Translations under genes and position numbers: made by a program
Shown here: piece by piece, positions 8,210 through 19,294 of the stretch
Layout of the letters: every line of letters starts with the position of its first letter
Numbering within the stretch: the first letter of the stretch is position 1
NCBI RefSeq assembly: GCF_029688625.1
Contig: NZ_JARULC010000003.1
Span: 310,001-374,000, forward strand
Length of the DNA stretch: 64,000 nucleotides
Reading direction: 5' to 3'
DNA from: Qipengyuania marincola
Lineage (GTDB): Bacteria; Pseudomonadota; Alphaproteobacteria; Sphingomonadales; Sphingomonadaceae
The notes under the pieces: generated by a model
Told to the model about the DNA's origin: nothing
Database searches by the model: none
What the model saw: only the letters and a program-made list of their open reading frames with translations

Positions 8210-8671
8210 ATGGAACGGCTGGATTTCCATTCCAAACTTGCTGCCGGGGCCGACCAGGTCTGGAGTACCCTGGTCAGGATGAGTGGGATAGAACAGGAAA
8301 TGCGGCCTCTGCTCAGGATGACTTCGCCGTCTACGATCGATGACCTGCGGGAAATCTCGCTAACCGACGGCAGGCCCTTGTTCACCAGCACCCTCCTGGC
8401 CTTCGGCGTGGTGCCCATTGGTCGCACCAAACTTCGCCTTTGCGAAATTTTGGAGAACGCGTCGGATGGGCACTATCGCTTCGTCGAAAACTCGGAAATG
8501 ACCGGCATGCAGTCCTGGCGCCATGTGCGCGAGGTACGCCGCGCGCCACGCGGATGTCTCATCTCGGACTGGCTCGCTTTCGAGCCGATTGCAGCACCGG
8601 GCGTTGTGAAGCTGGCAGTCGGATGGTTTTTCCGCCATCGTCACCACAGGCTGAAGGAAATGTTCGGATGA
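8210..8671 (+). CDS. SRPBCC-like hypothetical protein
   Basis: A 153-residue soluble protein. The opening (ERLDFHSKLAAGADQVWSTL) and alternating strand pattern resemble START/SRPBCC ligand-binding proteins, in which such a strand is followed by a short V-x(2)-W helix. The C-terminus is rich in His and Arg (WFFRHRHHRLKEMFG), like SRPBCC proteins ending in a long helix. No catalytic residues are recognised. It overlaps the pirin gene by an ATGA tetranucleotide and follows bolA by 9 bases. The fold assignment is inference. Confidence 0.6.
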   Translation: MERLDFHSKLAAGADQVWSTLVRMSGIEQEMRPLLRMTSPSTIDDLREISLTDGRPLFTSTLLAFGVVPIGRTKLRLCEILENASDGHYRFVENSEMTGMQSWRHVREVRRAPRGCLISDWLAFEPIAAPGVVKLAVGWFFRHRHHRLKEMFG

Positions 8672-9558
8672 GCCAGATCGATCTCACGCTGACCCCGACC
8701 ACCCATGACCTCGGTCAGTTCGAGGTGCGCCGGGTCCTTCCCGCAAGGCAGCGCAGCATGGTGGGGCCATTCATTTTCGTCGACCAGTTCGGCCCGGCGC
8801 AGCTCGATCTGGGCAGCGGCATGGATGTGCGCCCGCATCCGCACATCAACCTCGCCACCGTCACCTGGTTGTTCGAAGGGGCAATCGACCATCGGGACAG
8901 CCTAGGCAGTTTTTCCACCATCCGGCCGGGGCAGGTGAACCTGATGACGGCCGGCAGGGGGATCGTACATTCGGAACGCTCGCCTGCGGCTGAACGCGAG
9001 GCTGGTCCGAAGCTCTACGGCATGCAGACCTGGCTCGCCCTGCCCGACGGCCGCGAGGAGATCGATCCGGCCTTCGAGGCGATCGACGACTTGCCGGTGA
9101 TCGAGGATGGCCGCGCCAAAGCGGTGGTGATCATGGGGGAATTGTGGGGCGAGCGCGCGGCCACGACCACCTATGCCGACACCATCTATGCGGAGATCGT
9201 GCTCGAGGCTGGTGGCGCGATCCCGCTAGAAGACGAAGCGGACGAGCGGGCGATCATGCTACTCGGTGGCGAGGCCAGCGTCGATGGTCACAAGCTCGAG
9301 AAATTCCAGCTGAACGTGCTCCAGCCGGGCCGCGACATGACACTTGCGAGCACGAGCGGCGGGCGAGTTATGCTGCTGGGCGGGGAGGCCTTCGATACCA
9401 AGCGCCATGCCTGGTGGAACTTCGTCAGCTCCAGCCGCGAACGGATCGAGCAGGCCAAGGCCGACTGGCGCGAAGGGCGCTTTCCGGAGGTGCCGGGCGA
9501 TAGCGAGGAACATATCCCGCTACCCGATGGCGCCCCCAAGACCGTGACCTATCCATGA
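8668..9558 (+). CDS. pirin family protein
   Basis: A 296-residue bicupin. The start is ATG 8668, overlapping the previous stop; a longer frame upstream belongs to the other reading frame. The metal site pattern is visible as RPHPHINLATVTWLFEG with the later IVHSERS and Glu, giving the His-x-His, His and Glu ligands of pirins. Pirins are iron-binding cytoplasmic proteins, some with quercetinase activity and others acting as redox-sensitive regulators. The neighbours on the same strand are an SRPBCC-like gene and a short-chain dehydrogenase gene 10 bases downstream. The exact role is not predictable. Confidence 0.92.
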   Translation: MSQIDLTLTPTTHDLGQFEVRRVLPARQRSMVGPFIFVDQFGPAQLDLGSGMDVRPHPHINLATVTWLFEGAIDHRDSLGSFSTIRPGQVNLMTAGRGIVHSERSPAAEREAGPKLYGMQTWLALPDGREEIDPAFEAIDDLPVIEDGRAKAVVIMGELWGERAATTTYADTIYAEIVLEAGGAIPLEDEADERAIMLLGGEASVDGHKLEKFQLNVLQPGRDMTLASTSGGRVMLLGGEAFDTKRHAWWNFVSSSRERIEQAKADWREGRFPEVPGDSEEHIPLPDGAPKTVTYP

Positions 9559-9568
9559 AAGGAATGCG

Positions 9569-10381
9569 ATGAGTTTCGAGGGCAAGACCGCGTGGATCAC
9601 CGGGGCAAGCAGCGGTATCGGCGCAGCACTGGCACGCGAATGGGCAAGTCGCGGCGCCAGGATAATCCTGTCCGGTCGCGATGAAACCCGCCTCGCCGAC
9701 GTCGCCGACAGTATCGCTACCGAAACGCTGGTGCTGCCCTTCGATGTGCGTGACGACGACGCGATGCAGAGCGCGACCGAGAAGGCCATCGCCTGGCACG
9801 GCGTCGACATTTTCGTGGCCAATGCCGGCATCTCGCAACGCAGCGCGGCGGTCGATACCGACATCAAGGTCTATCGCGACATCATCGACATCGATTTGAC
9901 CGCCCAGATCGCCGCGACGCAGGCGCTCCTTCCGCATGTCACCGAACGTGGCAGCGGGCATCTGCTCTTCATCAGTTCGATCGCAGGCAAGGTCGGCGTG
10001 CCGATGCGAACCGCCTATTGCGCCGCCAAGTTCGGACTGGCCGGTTATGCCGATGCACTGCGCGCCGAGCTGTCGCAAAGCGATGTGCAGGTCCACGTTA
10101 TCTACCCCGGTTCGGTCGCCACCGACGTCAGCCGCAACGCGCTGACTGCCACTGGGACCAAGCGCGGGCGTAGCGACAAGGTTATCGACGGCGGCATTCC
10201 CCCCGCGGAAGCGGCAGGGCGCATCATCGATGCCGTCGCTGCGGGTCAGCGCGAAGTCATAGTCGCCGAGGGAATGGAACAGGTCATGGGCGAAGCGCGG
10301 CGGACGCCCGACCAGCTCTTCGACCAGGTAGCGGCCATGGTCGCGTCGGGTTATATGGAGAAGATGAAGGCAGACGGGTGA
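9569..10381 (+). CDS. short-chain dehydrogenase/reductase
   Basis: A 270-residue classical SDR. The Rossmann motif TGASSGIGAALAREWA, the NAG motif (VANAGIS), the catalytic Ser in FISSIAG and the Tyr-x3-Lys in TAYCAAKFGLAGYA are all present. The sequence after the active site, VIYPGSVATDVSRNAL, fits carbonyl/ketone reductases of the DHRS7 type. It oxidises or reduces an alcohol/ketone with NAD(P)(H); Arg after the second strand (SGRDETR) suggests NADPH. The following epoxide-hydrolase-like gene starts within its stop codon (TGATG). Confidence 0.93.
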   Translation: MSFEGKTAWITGASSGIGAALAREWASRGARIILSGRDETRLADVADSIATETLVLPFDVRDDDAMQSATEKAIAWHGVDIFVANAGISQRSAAVDTDIKVYRDIIDIDLTAQIAATQALLPHVTERGSGHLLFISSIAGKVGVPMRTAYCAAKFGLAGYADALRAELSQSDVQVHVIYPGSVATDVSRNALTATGTKRGRSDKVIDGGIPPAEAAGRIIDAVAAGQREVIVAEGMEQVMGEARRTPDQLFDQVAAMVASGYMEKMKADG

Positions 10382-11280
10382 TGGACCAGAAACGGGTCAG
10401 CCTCGCCAATGGGATCGAGCTTGATGTCGTCGATGAAGGTCCGCGCGACGCGCCAGCTCTGATCTTTCTTCATGGCTTCCCTGAAAGCCACCGGACATGG
10501 CGCAACCAGATTCCCGTTTTCTCCGACCGCTATCGTTGCGTAGCCCCCGACCAGCGTGGGTATCGCGGATCATCAAAGCCGCAAGAGATCGATGCCTATA
10601 CGCCCGACAAGCTGATCGGCGACGTCTTCGCGCTGGCCGATGCGCTAGGTATCGAGCGCTTCACCATCGTCGGCCACGACTGGGGCGGCGCGATTGCATG
10701 GGGTGTGGCCTACGCCGGCATGATGAACGGCCGCGTGACACGCGCTGCGATTGCCAATGCCCCGCATCCTGTGCTGTTTCCCAAACTGCTCTACACCAAC
10801 CGCGCCCAGCGCGAGGCGAGCCAGTATTTCCTTACCTTCCGCGACCGTGCCAACGATCCGCTGATCCGCGAGCACGGTCTTGCGCCCGTGCTGATGAAGG
10901 CCTTTGAAGGCCGCGAGGTCGGCACTTCCATGGAGCCGGAAGAACAGGCTCGCCTGTTGCAGGACTGGTCCGATCCCGATGCGGCGATCGGCATGCTCAA
11001 CTATTACCGCGCGAGCCCGATGGAGGTTCTGCCGCTCGACGCGCCTTACGAGCTTCCGGACGACTACCAGCCCTTCCCGCTACCTCGCCTCACCCTTCCG
11101 ACGCTCGTAATCTGGGCGATGGACGATCAGGCGCTGCCGCCGGCAAATCTCGACGGGCTGGAGGAGGTCATCGAGAATCCCGAAGTGGTTCGCATCCCCG
11201 ATTGCGGTCATTTCGTGCAATGGGAGGCGCCCGAAGCCTACAATGAGGCATTGGCCAGCTTCCTCGACCGAACCGACTAG
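10381..11280 (+). CDS. alpha/beta hydrolase, epoxide hydrolase-like
   Basis: A 299-residue alpha/beta hydrolase with an Asp rather than Ser nucleophile in VGHDWGGAIAW and the HGFPES oxyanion loop, both typical of epoxide hydrolases and haloalkane dehalogenases. The catalytic His is in DCGHFVQWEAP and the acid Asp in WAMDDQALPP. The lid region contains NYYRASPM with a Tyr that could polarise an epoxide. ATG 10381 overlaps the SDR stop as TGATG; the GTG at 10378 just before is less likely. With the SDR it could process an oxygenated lipid or xenobiotic. Its stop shares CTAG with the convergent DUF2332 gene. Confidence 0.9.
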   Translation: MDQKRVSLANGIELDVVDEGPRDAPALIFLHGFPESHRTWRNQIPVFSDRYRCVAPDQRGYRGSSKPQEIDAYTPDKLIGDVFALADALGIERFTIVGHDWGGAIAWGVAYAGMMNGRVTRAAIANAPHPVLFPKLLYTNRAQREASQYFLTFRDRANDPLIREHGLAPVLMKAFEGREVGTSMEPEEQARLLQDWSDPDAAIGMLNYYRASPMEVLPLDAPYELPDDYQPFPLPRLTLPTLVIWAMDDQALPPANLDGLEEVIENPEVVRIPDCGHFVQWEAPEAYNEALASFLDRTD

Positions 11281-12341
11281 CCAAGCCACTCCACCCATTC
11301 GCCATGGGCGTGGGCACTGGCGAGATGTACCGCCTCCTCGCCGCCGGGCCAGTATCGTACGCGCAATTCATGGGCGAAAGTTTCGCGGTTGGTTTCGAGG
11401 GCGATCCATGCCAGCGGTCGCTCCGTATCGGCCCTTCCCCCGGCCTCGGCCATCGCTGTCTCGATCCGCTCCTGCGTGAAGTCGGGCAGATATTGCCACA
11501 TGATCGAGTGCATAAGCACGCGGGTGACGCCCTGCTCCTGGGGTTTGGCAAGCTCCTGTTCGACCCAGTCGCCGGCATCCATCCGCTCGATTTCCGGGGG
11601 CATGCGCTCGGCCAGGGCGATGGCGGCATCGATGCGCGCCATGCGCTGGAACGCCTCCGGCCAGACATAGCTCTTGAGGCGCAGCGCCTGTGCTTCGTCG
11701 GTCAGGTCGACCGGGGCAATGTCACTGCCGCGCGCGTAGATCAGCATCGGCTCGCTGTCCGGCGGCGGAGATCCGCGCCAGTCGGGTTCGATCTTCATGC
11801 GGCTCGCGGAAGGACCGACCGCAACGCCGCCCAGATTGTAGCGATAGCGGCCCATCATCGTGTTGATCCCCGCACTCGCGCCGATCTCCAGCACTTCGAA
11901 TTGCGGCGCGACGCGGCCGTCTGCGAGCCAGAGCAGCGCCGCCATCAAGCTGGCCGAACGGCCCGCTTCGTTGGTCTGCGGCGGACCGTCGAGCCAGGGC
12001 ATCAGGCGCGCATCGTAAGTCTCGACGATCTCGCGCACCAGCGCATCGACTTGCCCCTGATCTGCCATGCGTCCGGCGTAGACATCTTCCAGCCGCGGCT
12101 CTTCGCCGGTCAGCAGCAGATTGTGGATGCCGCCCGCAATCCGCAGCGGCATCGCGTCGCGCAGGCTCAGGCCCTGCCAGCCGTGGATGCGCCGCGCGGT
12201 TGCGACTTGGCTATCCTCCAGCGCCAGCAGTGCGCGAATGATCCGCGCGGTCCCGGGAGCCCCGTTTTTCTCCGCGTGCTCCGCCTGCCATGCAATGGCT
12301 TGCGGAACCGAAACCATATCCATGACCGCCTCGTCTGCCAT
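11277..12341 (-). CDS. DUF2332 family protein
   Basis: A 354-residue protein whose pattern matches DUF2332. It has [19 protein letters not shown], the Gly-rich [20 protein letters not shown], and a late [18 protein letters not shown]. The glycine-rich segment looks like a SAM-binding motif I, so the protein may be a methyltransferase-like enzyme, but the family has no established function. It lies alone on the minus strand between the epoxide-hydrolase-like gene, with which it shares the CTAG stop tetranucleotide, and hisG, whose start is 42 bases from its own. Confidence 0.8.
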   Translation of the reverse strand: MADEAVMDMVSVPQAIAWQAEHAEKNGAPGTARIIRALLALEDSQVATARRIHGWQGLSLRDAMPLRIAGGIHNLLLTGEEPRLEDVYAGRMADQGQVDALVREIVETYDARLMPWLDGPPQTNEAGRSASLMAALLWLADGRVAPQFEVLEIGASAGINTMMGRYRYNLGGVAVGPSASRMKIEPDWRGSPPPDSEPMLIYARGSDIAPVDLTDEAQALRLKSYVWPEAFQRMARIDAAIALAERMPPEIERMDAGDWVEQELAKPQEQGVTRVLMHSIMWQYLPDFTQERIETAMAEAGGRADTERPLAWIALETNRETFAHELRVRYWPGGEEAVHLASAHAHGEWVEWLG

Positions 12342-12382
12342 TCGTGTTGCCCTTTGTCCCGTGGCTGCCTATCTGCGCGGCC

Positions 12383-13039
12383 ATGAGCGACAGCCTGACT
12401 TTTGCCGTCCCCAAGGGACGGATTCTCGACGAGGCCCTGCCTGTCATGGCGCGCGCCGGCGTGGTGCCCGAAGAGGCGTTCCACGACAAGGCCAACCGCT
12501 CGCTCACCTTCGGCACGATGCGCGAAGACATGCGCCTGATCCGCGTGCGCGCGTTCGACGTGGCGACCTTCGTGGCCCACGGTGCAGCGCAGATGGGGAT
12601 CGTCGGCTCCGACGTGATCGAGGAATTCGACTATGCCGACCTCTACGCGCCAGTCGATCTGGATATCGGACACTGTCATCTCGCGGTGGCCGAGCCGAAG
12701 GAAGGTGCGGCCAGCGTGGACGGTGCGAGCCACGTTCGCGTGGCGACCAAATACCCCAATCTCACCCGCCGGTACTTCGAACGGCAGGGCGTGCAGGCGG
12801 AGTGCGTCAAGCTGAATGGCGCGATGGAAATTGCCCCGTCGCTCGGCCTGTGCGGCCGGATCGTCGATCTCGTCTCCTCAGGCCAGACGCTCAAGGAGAA
12901 TGGTCTGGTCGAAACCGGGCACATCATCGACATCACTGCGCGGCTGATCGTGAACCGTGCCGCGCTCAAGACCGATCCGCGGATCGCCGCGCTAGTCGAG
13001 GCCTTTCGCAGCGACGCCAGCGAGCGGAAGGCAGCCTGA
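12383..13039 (+). CDS. hisG: ATP phosphoribosyltransferase, short form
   Basis: A 218-residue HisG of the short type, which lacks the C-terminal regulatory domain and normally needs HisZ. It condenses ATP and PRPP in the first step of histidine synthesis. The sequence [19 protein letters not shown] opens the catalytic domain, and the PRPP loop lies in [13 protein letters not shown]. The start ATG 12383 is chosen because the family begins with [12 protein letters not shown] residues directly after it; the upstream frame is unrelated. HisD follows with a TGATG overlap. No hisZ is seen in the window. Confidence 0.95.
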   Translation: MSDSLTFAVPKGRILDEALPVMARAGVVPEEAFHDKANRSLTFGTMREDMRLIRVRAFDVATFVAHGAAQMGIVGSDVIEEFDYADLYAPVDLDIGHCHLAVAEPKEGAASVDGASHVRVATKYPNLTRRYFERQGVQAECVKLNGAMEIAPSLGLCGRIVDLVSSGQTLKENGLVETGHIIDITARLIVNRAALKTDPRIAALVEAFRSDASERKAA

Positions 13040-14328
13040 TGCAATTGCTCCGCACTTCCGATGCCGATTTCGAGGCGAAGTTCGACAAGGTCGTGCGCGA
13101 CAGGCGCGAAAGCGACGCCAATGTCTCGCGCGATGTTGCGACCATTCTGAACGAGGTGAAGGAGCGCGGCGATACGGCGCTGGTGGACTACACCGCCCGC
13201 TTCGACCAGCACCGCCTGACCTCCGACAGCGACTGGCGCATTTCTGCCGAGGACTGCGAGGCCGCCTACGACGCGCTCGATGGCGAGCTGCGCGATGCGC
13301 TCGAACTCGCGGCCGATCGCATCCGCGCCTATCACGAAAGTCAGCTTCCAGAGGATCGCGATTACACCGACGATCTAGGCATGCGCCTCGGCGCGCGCTG
13401 GCTGCCGGTCGATGCCGCGGGGCTATATGTCCCCGGCGGGCGCGCGGCTTACCCGTCCTCGCTGCTCATGAACGCCGTCCCGGCCAAGGTCGCGGGGGTC
13501 GAGCGGCTCGTGATCGTCACGCCGACACCAAAGGGCCAAAGCAACGCCCTCGTTTTGGCCGCAGCGCATGTCGTGGGCGTCGATGAAATCTGGCGCGTCG
13601 GTGGCGCGCAGGCGGTTGGCGCGCTCGCCTATGGTACCGACCGGATCGCCAAGGTCGATGTCATCACCGGCCCCGGCAACGCCTGGGTCGCGGAAGCAAA
13701 GCGCCAGCTTTACGGTGTCGTCGGCATCGACATGGTCGCAGGACCCAGCGAAATCCTCGTCATTGCCGACAAGGACAATGATCCGGACTGGATTGCCGCA
13801 GACCTCTTGAGTCAGGCCGAACATGACCCGACCAGCCAATCGATCCTGATCACCGACGACGCGCCGCTGGCCGGGATGGTCCGCGACAGTATCGACCGCG
13901 CGCTTCTTTCCTTGCCCACCGGCAAGACCGCGCGCGCCAGCTGGGATGCGCACGGCCTGATCGTGATCGTCGACAGCCTCGACCAGGCCCCTGCCCTCGC
14001 CGATCGGCTCGCTGCCGAACATGCCGAATTGATGGTGGCCGACCCCCAGGCCATGTTCGACAAGTTGCGCCATGCCGGCAGCGTCTTCTTGGGCAAGCAT
14101 ACGCCCGAAGCGGTCGGCGATTATGTGGCCGGCCCAAACCACGTCCTTCCCACCGGGCGCCGTGCGCGCTTTGCGAGCGGGTTGTCGGTGCTCGATTTCA
14201 TGAAGCGCACCAGCTTCATCGACGCCTCCGATGCGGCGCTGGCCGCCATTGGCCCCGCCGCCGTCAAGCTGGCCGAGGCCGAGGGCCTTCCCGCGCACGC
14301 CCTGTCCATTTCCGTGAGATTGAAATAA
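13039..14328 (+). CDS. hisD: histidinol dehydrogenase
   Basis: A 429-residue zinc enzyme that converts histidinol to histidine in two NAD-dependent steps. Typical segments are LGARWLPVDAAGLYVPGG, WRVGGAQAVGALAYGT, ITGPGNAWVAEAKRQLYG and GIDMVAGPSEILV. QAEHDPTSQSILIT contains the zinc and catalytic Gln, Glu and His residues, and GPNHVLPTGRRARFASGLSV carries the later His. Length is normal. The start overlaps the hisG stop as TGATG, and the nusB start overlaps its own stop as TAATG, so hisG-hisD-nusB are coupled. Confidence 0.97.
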   Translation: MQLLRTSDADFEAKFDKVVRDRRESDANVSRDVATILNEVKERGDTALVDYTARFDQHRLTSDSDWRISAEDCEAAYDALDGELRDALELAADRIRAYHESQLPEDRDYTDDLGMRLGARWLPVDAAGLYVPGGRAAYPSSLLMNAVPAKVAGVERLVIVTPTPKGQSNALVLAAAHVVGVDEIWRVGGAQAVGALAYGTDRIAKVDVITGPGNAWVAEAKRQLYGVVGIDMVAGPSEILVIADKDNDPDWIAADLLSQAEHDPTSQSILITDDAPLAGMVRDSIDRALLSLPTGKTARASWDAHGLIVIVDSLDQAPALADRLAAEHAELMVADPQAMFDKLRHAGSVFLGKHTPEAVGDYVAGPNHVLPTGRRARFASGLSVLDFMKRTSFIDASDAALAAIGPAAVKLAEAEGLPAHALSISVRLK

Positions 14329-14780
14329 TGAACCAGCCCAAGCGCAGCCAAGCCCGCAGCGCGGCCCGCCTGGGCGCCGTACAGGCGCTCTACCAACAGC
14401 AGATGGAGGGCACGAAGCTCGCCAAGCTGCTCGACGAATTTCACCAGCACCGCCTCGGCCGCGTGATCGAGGACGAGGAATATGCCGAGGCCGACGTCGA
14501 TTTCTTCGACGACGTGGTGAGCGGTGTCGATGCGCGTCGCGAGGAAATCGACGAGAAGCTGACCGCGCGCCTCGCCGAAGGCTGGACGCTGGCGCGCCTT
14601 GACAAGACGATGCTCCAGATCCTGCGGGCCGGGACCTACGAGCTGCTCGCGCGACAGGACATCGGCAAGGCTGTGACGATCAGTGAATATGTCGATGTCG
14701 CCAAGGCCTTCTTCGACGATCGCGAAGCGAAATTCGTCAACGGCATCCTCGATGCGGTGGCCAAAGAGGCGGGGCGCTGA
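14328..14780 (+). CDS. nusB: transcription antitermination factor NusB
   Basis: A 150-residue NusB, normal in length, which binds boxA RNA with NusE (ribosomal protein S10) in rRNA antitermination complexes. SQARSAARLGAVQALYQQQM is the N-terminal helix pair with the Arg-rich RNA-binding face. LAEGWTLARLDKTMLQILRA and VTISEYVDVAKAFFD are diagnostic C-terminal helices. It starts inside the hisD stop. The next gene, thiL, appears to start at a CTG overlapping its TGA. Confidence 0.96.
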   Translation: MNQPKRSQARSAARLGAVQALYQQQMEGTKLAKLLDEFHQHRLGRVIEDEEYAEADVDFFDDVVSGVDARREEIDEKLTARLAEGWTLARLDKTMLQILRAGTYELLARQDIGKAVTISEYVDVAKAFFDDREAKFVNGILDAVAKEAGR

Positions 14781-15631
14781 ACGAAAGCGCCTTCGTCGCC
14801 GCGCTCAAGGCGTTGGCTGGCACACCCGCAGCGCGCGGCCTTGATGACGACGCAGCGGTTCTCGAACTGGGCAGCGAGACGCTTGTCCTCACCCACGATA
14901 CGATCGTCGAAGGCGTTCATGTTCGCGAAGCCGACAATCTGGCCGACATTGCCTGGAAACTGGTCGCAGTGAACCTGTCCGACCTCGCGGCAAAGGGAGC
15001 CGAACCGGTCGGCGTCTTGGTGTCGCATATGCTTGGCGAAGATGACGACGGATTTATCGCCGGGCTCGAGGAAGTCCTGCAAACTTATAATGTGCCTCTG
15101 CTCGGCGGAGACACGGTTTCCGCAAAGGGCCGCCGCGTCTGGGGCTGCACGGCTATTGGCCGCGCGACCGCCACGCCGGTCCCCGACCGGCGCGGGGCCA
15201 GGCCCGGCGACGCGATCTTTGTGACCGGCACCATCGGGCAGGCGATGCTGGGCTTCGAAGGGGCCGCCAAATTTGCGCAAGCCTATCTCCGGCCAGAGCC
15301 TCTGCTGGCCGCAGGACAGGCCCTTGCCCCGCTGGTCAGTGCGATGATGGATGTCAGCGACGGCCTGCTCCTCGACGCCGACCGGATGGCGCGGGCGAGC
15401 AACACAACTTTTGCGCTCGCCGGGTCCAGTATTCCGGTCGCCGATGCCTCCCGCTTCGCCGACTGTATCCGGTGGGGCGACGACTACCAGCTCCTGTTCA
15501 CCGCCGCGCCTGAAACGGACCTGCCTGTCGAGGCGACACGCATCGGCAGAGTCCACGAAAAATCGGGCCAGTCGCTGCTTCTCGATGGCACAAGTCCGGG
15601 CGAGAACCGACCGCTCGGCTACCAGCATTGA
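14777..15631 (+). CDS. thiL: thiamine-monophosphate kinase, probable CTG start
   Basis: ThiL phosphorylates thiamine monophosphate to the active diphosphate. The protein has the PurM-like fold with RGLDDDAAVL, LVLTHDTIVEGVH, LSDLAAKGAEPVG, SAMMDVSDGLLLDADRMA and WGDDYQLLFT. No ATG or GTG lies in frame near the start. TTG 14813 would remove the N-terminal helix (NESAFVAALKALAG) that the family has. CTG 14777 overlaps the nusB stop (CTGA), keeps that helix, gives 284 residues and follows an AGAGG ribosome-binding site at good spacing. I therefore prefer CTG, a rare start codon. The identity is certain; the start is inference. Confidence 0.9.
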   Translation: MNESAFVAALKALAGTPAARGLDDDAAVLELGSETLVLTHDTIVEGVHVREADNLADIAWKLVAVNLSDLAAKGAEPVGVLVSHMLGEDDDGFIAGLEEVLQTYNVPLLGGDTVSAKGRRVWGCTAIGRATATPVPDRRGARPGDAIFVTGTIGQAMLGFEGAAKFAQAYLRPEPLLAAGQALAPLVSAMMDVSDGLLLDADRMARASNTTFALAGSSIPVADASRFADCIRWGDDYQLLFTAAPETDLPVEATRIGRVHEKSGQSLLLDGTSPGENRPLGYQH

Positions 15632-15682
15632 ACCATTGCGCGACAAGCGGTCGATAAGCGCCAATTGCTGCGCTTTTCGGCC

Positions 15683-15710
15683 TTGTCACGCAAGACATGG
15701 CCCTTATACC
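15683..15710 (+). promoter_or_regulatory. candidate housekeeping promoter for hppA
   Basis: In the 151-base gap before hppA, TTGTCA (15683-15688) and TATACC (15705-15710) are 16 bases apart, close to a sigma-70-like pair. A GGGAGGGGAA ribosome-binding site lies further down, about 7 bases before the GTG start at 15783. Alphaproteobacterial -10 boxes vary, so this is only a reasonable candidate. Confidence 0.4.
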
Positions 15711-15782
15711 CTCCCCTCACGGCCGCCCTCGTTTCCCGCGATGGGCGGCAAATGACATAAACATCGGGAGGGGAAATTTTTC

Positions 15783-17939
<2,157 letters not shown>

Positions 17940-17964
17940 TCGCCTCCAACCTTCGTGGGAAAAG

Positions 17965-18000
17965 ACCCCGTCCGGAGCGATCCGGGCGGGGTTTTTTGTT
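17965..18000 (+). terminator. intrinsic terminator of hppA
   Basis: An 11-base stem (CCCCGTCCGGA against TCCGGGCGGGG, with one G-U pair) has a GCGA tetraloop and is followed by TTTTTTGTTT. It lies 26 bases after the hppA stop. It is a textbook Rho-independent terminator on the plus strand. Confidence 0.92.
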
Positions 18001-18124
18001 TCTCGGACACGGTCATTGCCCCGGGATGGAACGCCGCGTTTCGAAGAGTGAAAATTAATCTTCCCGATGGTATGCCAAGCAATCTTGGACAAGCGGTCGC
18101 ACGCATGTCGAAGGGGCAACAGGG

Positions 18125-19294
18125 ATGAATCGCTTTAATCTGGCTCGGGCCGATGAACGGCAGGTCTTGCCGCATTCGCCAGGCTCTGCCTTGGCCGAAG
18201 GGTTTCATTATTGCAGCTGGAGAAGCATCGATATCGGAGCGATCGAGCCGTCCTGGCTGGCGCTCGCCCATAGGGCATCAACTCCCAATGCCTTTTTCGA
18301 GATGGGATTCCTGCTCCCGTCCCTCGCAATTTTTGATCCGGAAGGCTCTGTAACGCTCGCTCTGTTGGTCGACGAGGGCGAGCTGCGTGGTCTGATGCCT
18401 TTGATCGACCGCGAAAGCTACCATGGCCGAGCCACGCCGCATCGATCGAGCTGGCTGCACGCCAACATGTTCTGCGGAGCGCCGCTGATCGAGAAGGGCT
18501 ATGAGGAAGCGTTCTGGTCCGCCTTCCTGCTCGCGACGGATCGCAATCCGGGCACCGCCTGGTTCCTCAATCTTCCCCAGATGCCGCTTCATTGCGCCGC
18601 CACGCGCGTATTGCGAAAGACCTGTCGCCGAGAGGGTCGACCGCTGCAGATCGTCCATCGCCACTTTCGCGCCATTCTCAACACCGGCACCACGCCACAG
18701 GACTACCTGTCGCAGGCGATGCCCGCCAAGAGCCGCAAGGAATTGCGACGACAGCGCAGACGGCTGGAAGAGCTCGGCGCTGTCGAGATCGTTCGCACGA
18801 GGTCCTGCACAGGGCTGGTCCGCTGGATCGATGATTTTCTCGTGCTCGAAGCGAAGGGCTGGAAGGGTGCAGGCGGCTCCTCACTCGCCTCAGACACGCA
18901 CACGGCGGCGCTATTCCTTGCCGCGATGCGAAGGATAGCGGAGGAAGGACGGCTCGAGCGTCTGACGCTCACGCTCGACGGACGGCCTATCGCGATGCTT
19001 GCAACCCTTCTCGCACCGCCGGGCAGCTTCGCCTTCAAGACTGCCTTCGATGAGGATTACGCGCGCTTTTCCCCGGGAATGCAGCTGCAAGTCGAGAATC
19101 TCGCTTTGCTGGAGGATCATGCGCTCGAGTGGTGCGATAGCTGTGCCGCGCAGGGGCATCCCATGATCGAGCGTATCTGGAGCGAGCGCCACGAGGTCGT
19201 CTCCCTCAGCATCGCCGTGGGCAGAGGCTGGCGTCGCTGGGTCGGTGCACTCTGGGCGCGAGCGGAGGCATGGCGGATGGAGCGCCGGCAGTGA
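18125..19294 (+). CDS. BioF2/CelD-like GNAT-fold acyltransferase
   Basis: A 389-residue protein with the double-GNAT pattern of the CelD/BcsL (PF13480-like) family. The diagnostic part is AMPAKSRKELRRQRRRLEEL followed by FLVLEAKGWKGAGGSSLASD and FKTAFDEDYARFSPG, the same order as in FemAB-related acyltransferases. It is cytoplasmic, with no signal peptide. It may transfer an amino-acyl or acyl group to a sugar or peptide; the true substrate is unknown. The following JmjC/cupin-like gene starts 25 bases inside this gene, a strong sign of joint function. It starts at ATG 18125 after AGGG. Confidence 0.8.
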   Translation: MNRFNLARADERQVLPHSPGSALAEGFHYCSWRSIDIGAIEPSWLALAHRASTPNAFFEMGFLLPSLAIFDPEGSVTLALLVDEGELRGLMPLIDRESYHGRATPHRSSWLHANMFCGAPLIEKGYEEAFWSAFLLATDRNPGTAWFLNLPQMPLHCAATRVLRKTCRREGRPLQIVHRHFRAILNTGTTPQDYLSQAMPAKSRKELRRQRRRLEELGAVEIVRTRSCTGLVRWIDDFLVLEAKGWKGAGGSSLASDTHTAALFLAAMRRIAEEGRLERLTLTLDGRPIAMLATLLAPPGSFAFKTAFDEDYARFSPGMQLQVENLALLEDHALEWCDSCAAQGHPMIERIWSERHEVVSLSIAVGRGWRRWVGALWARAEAWRMERRQ

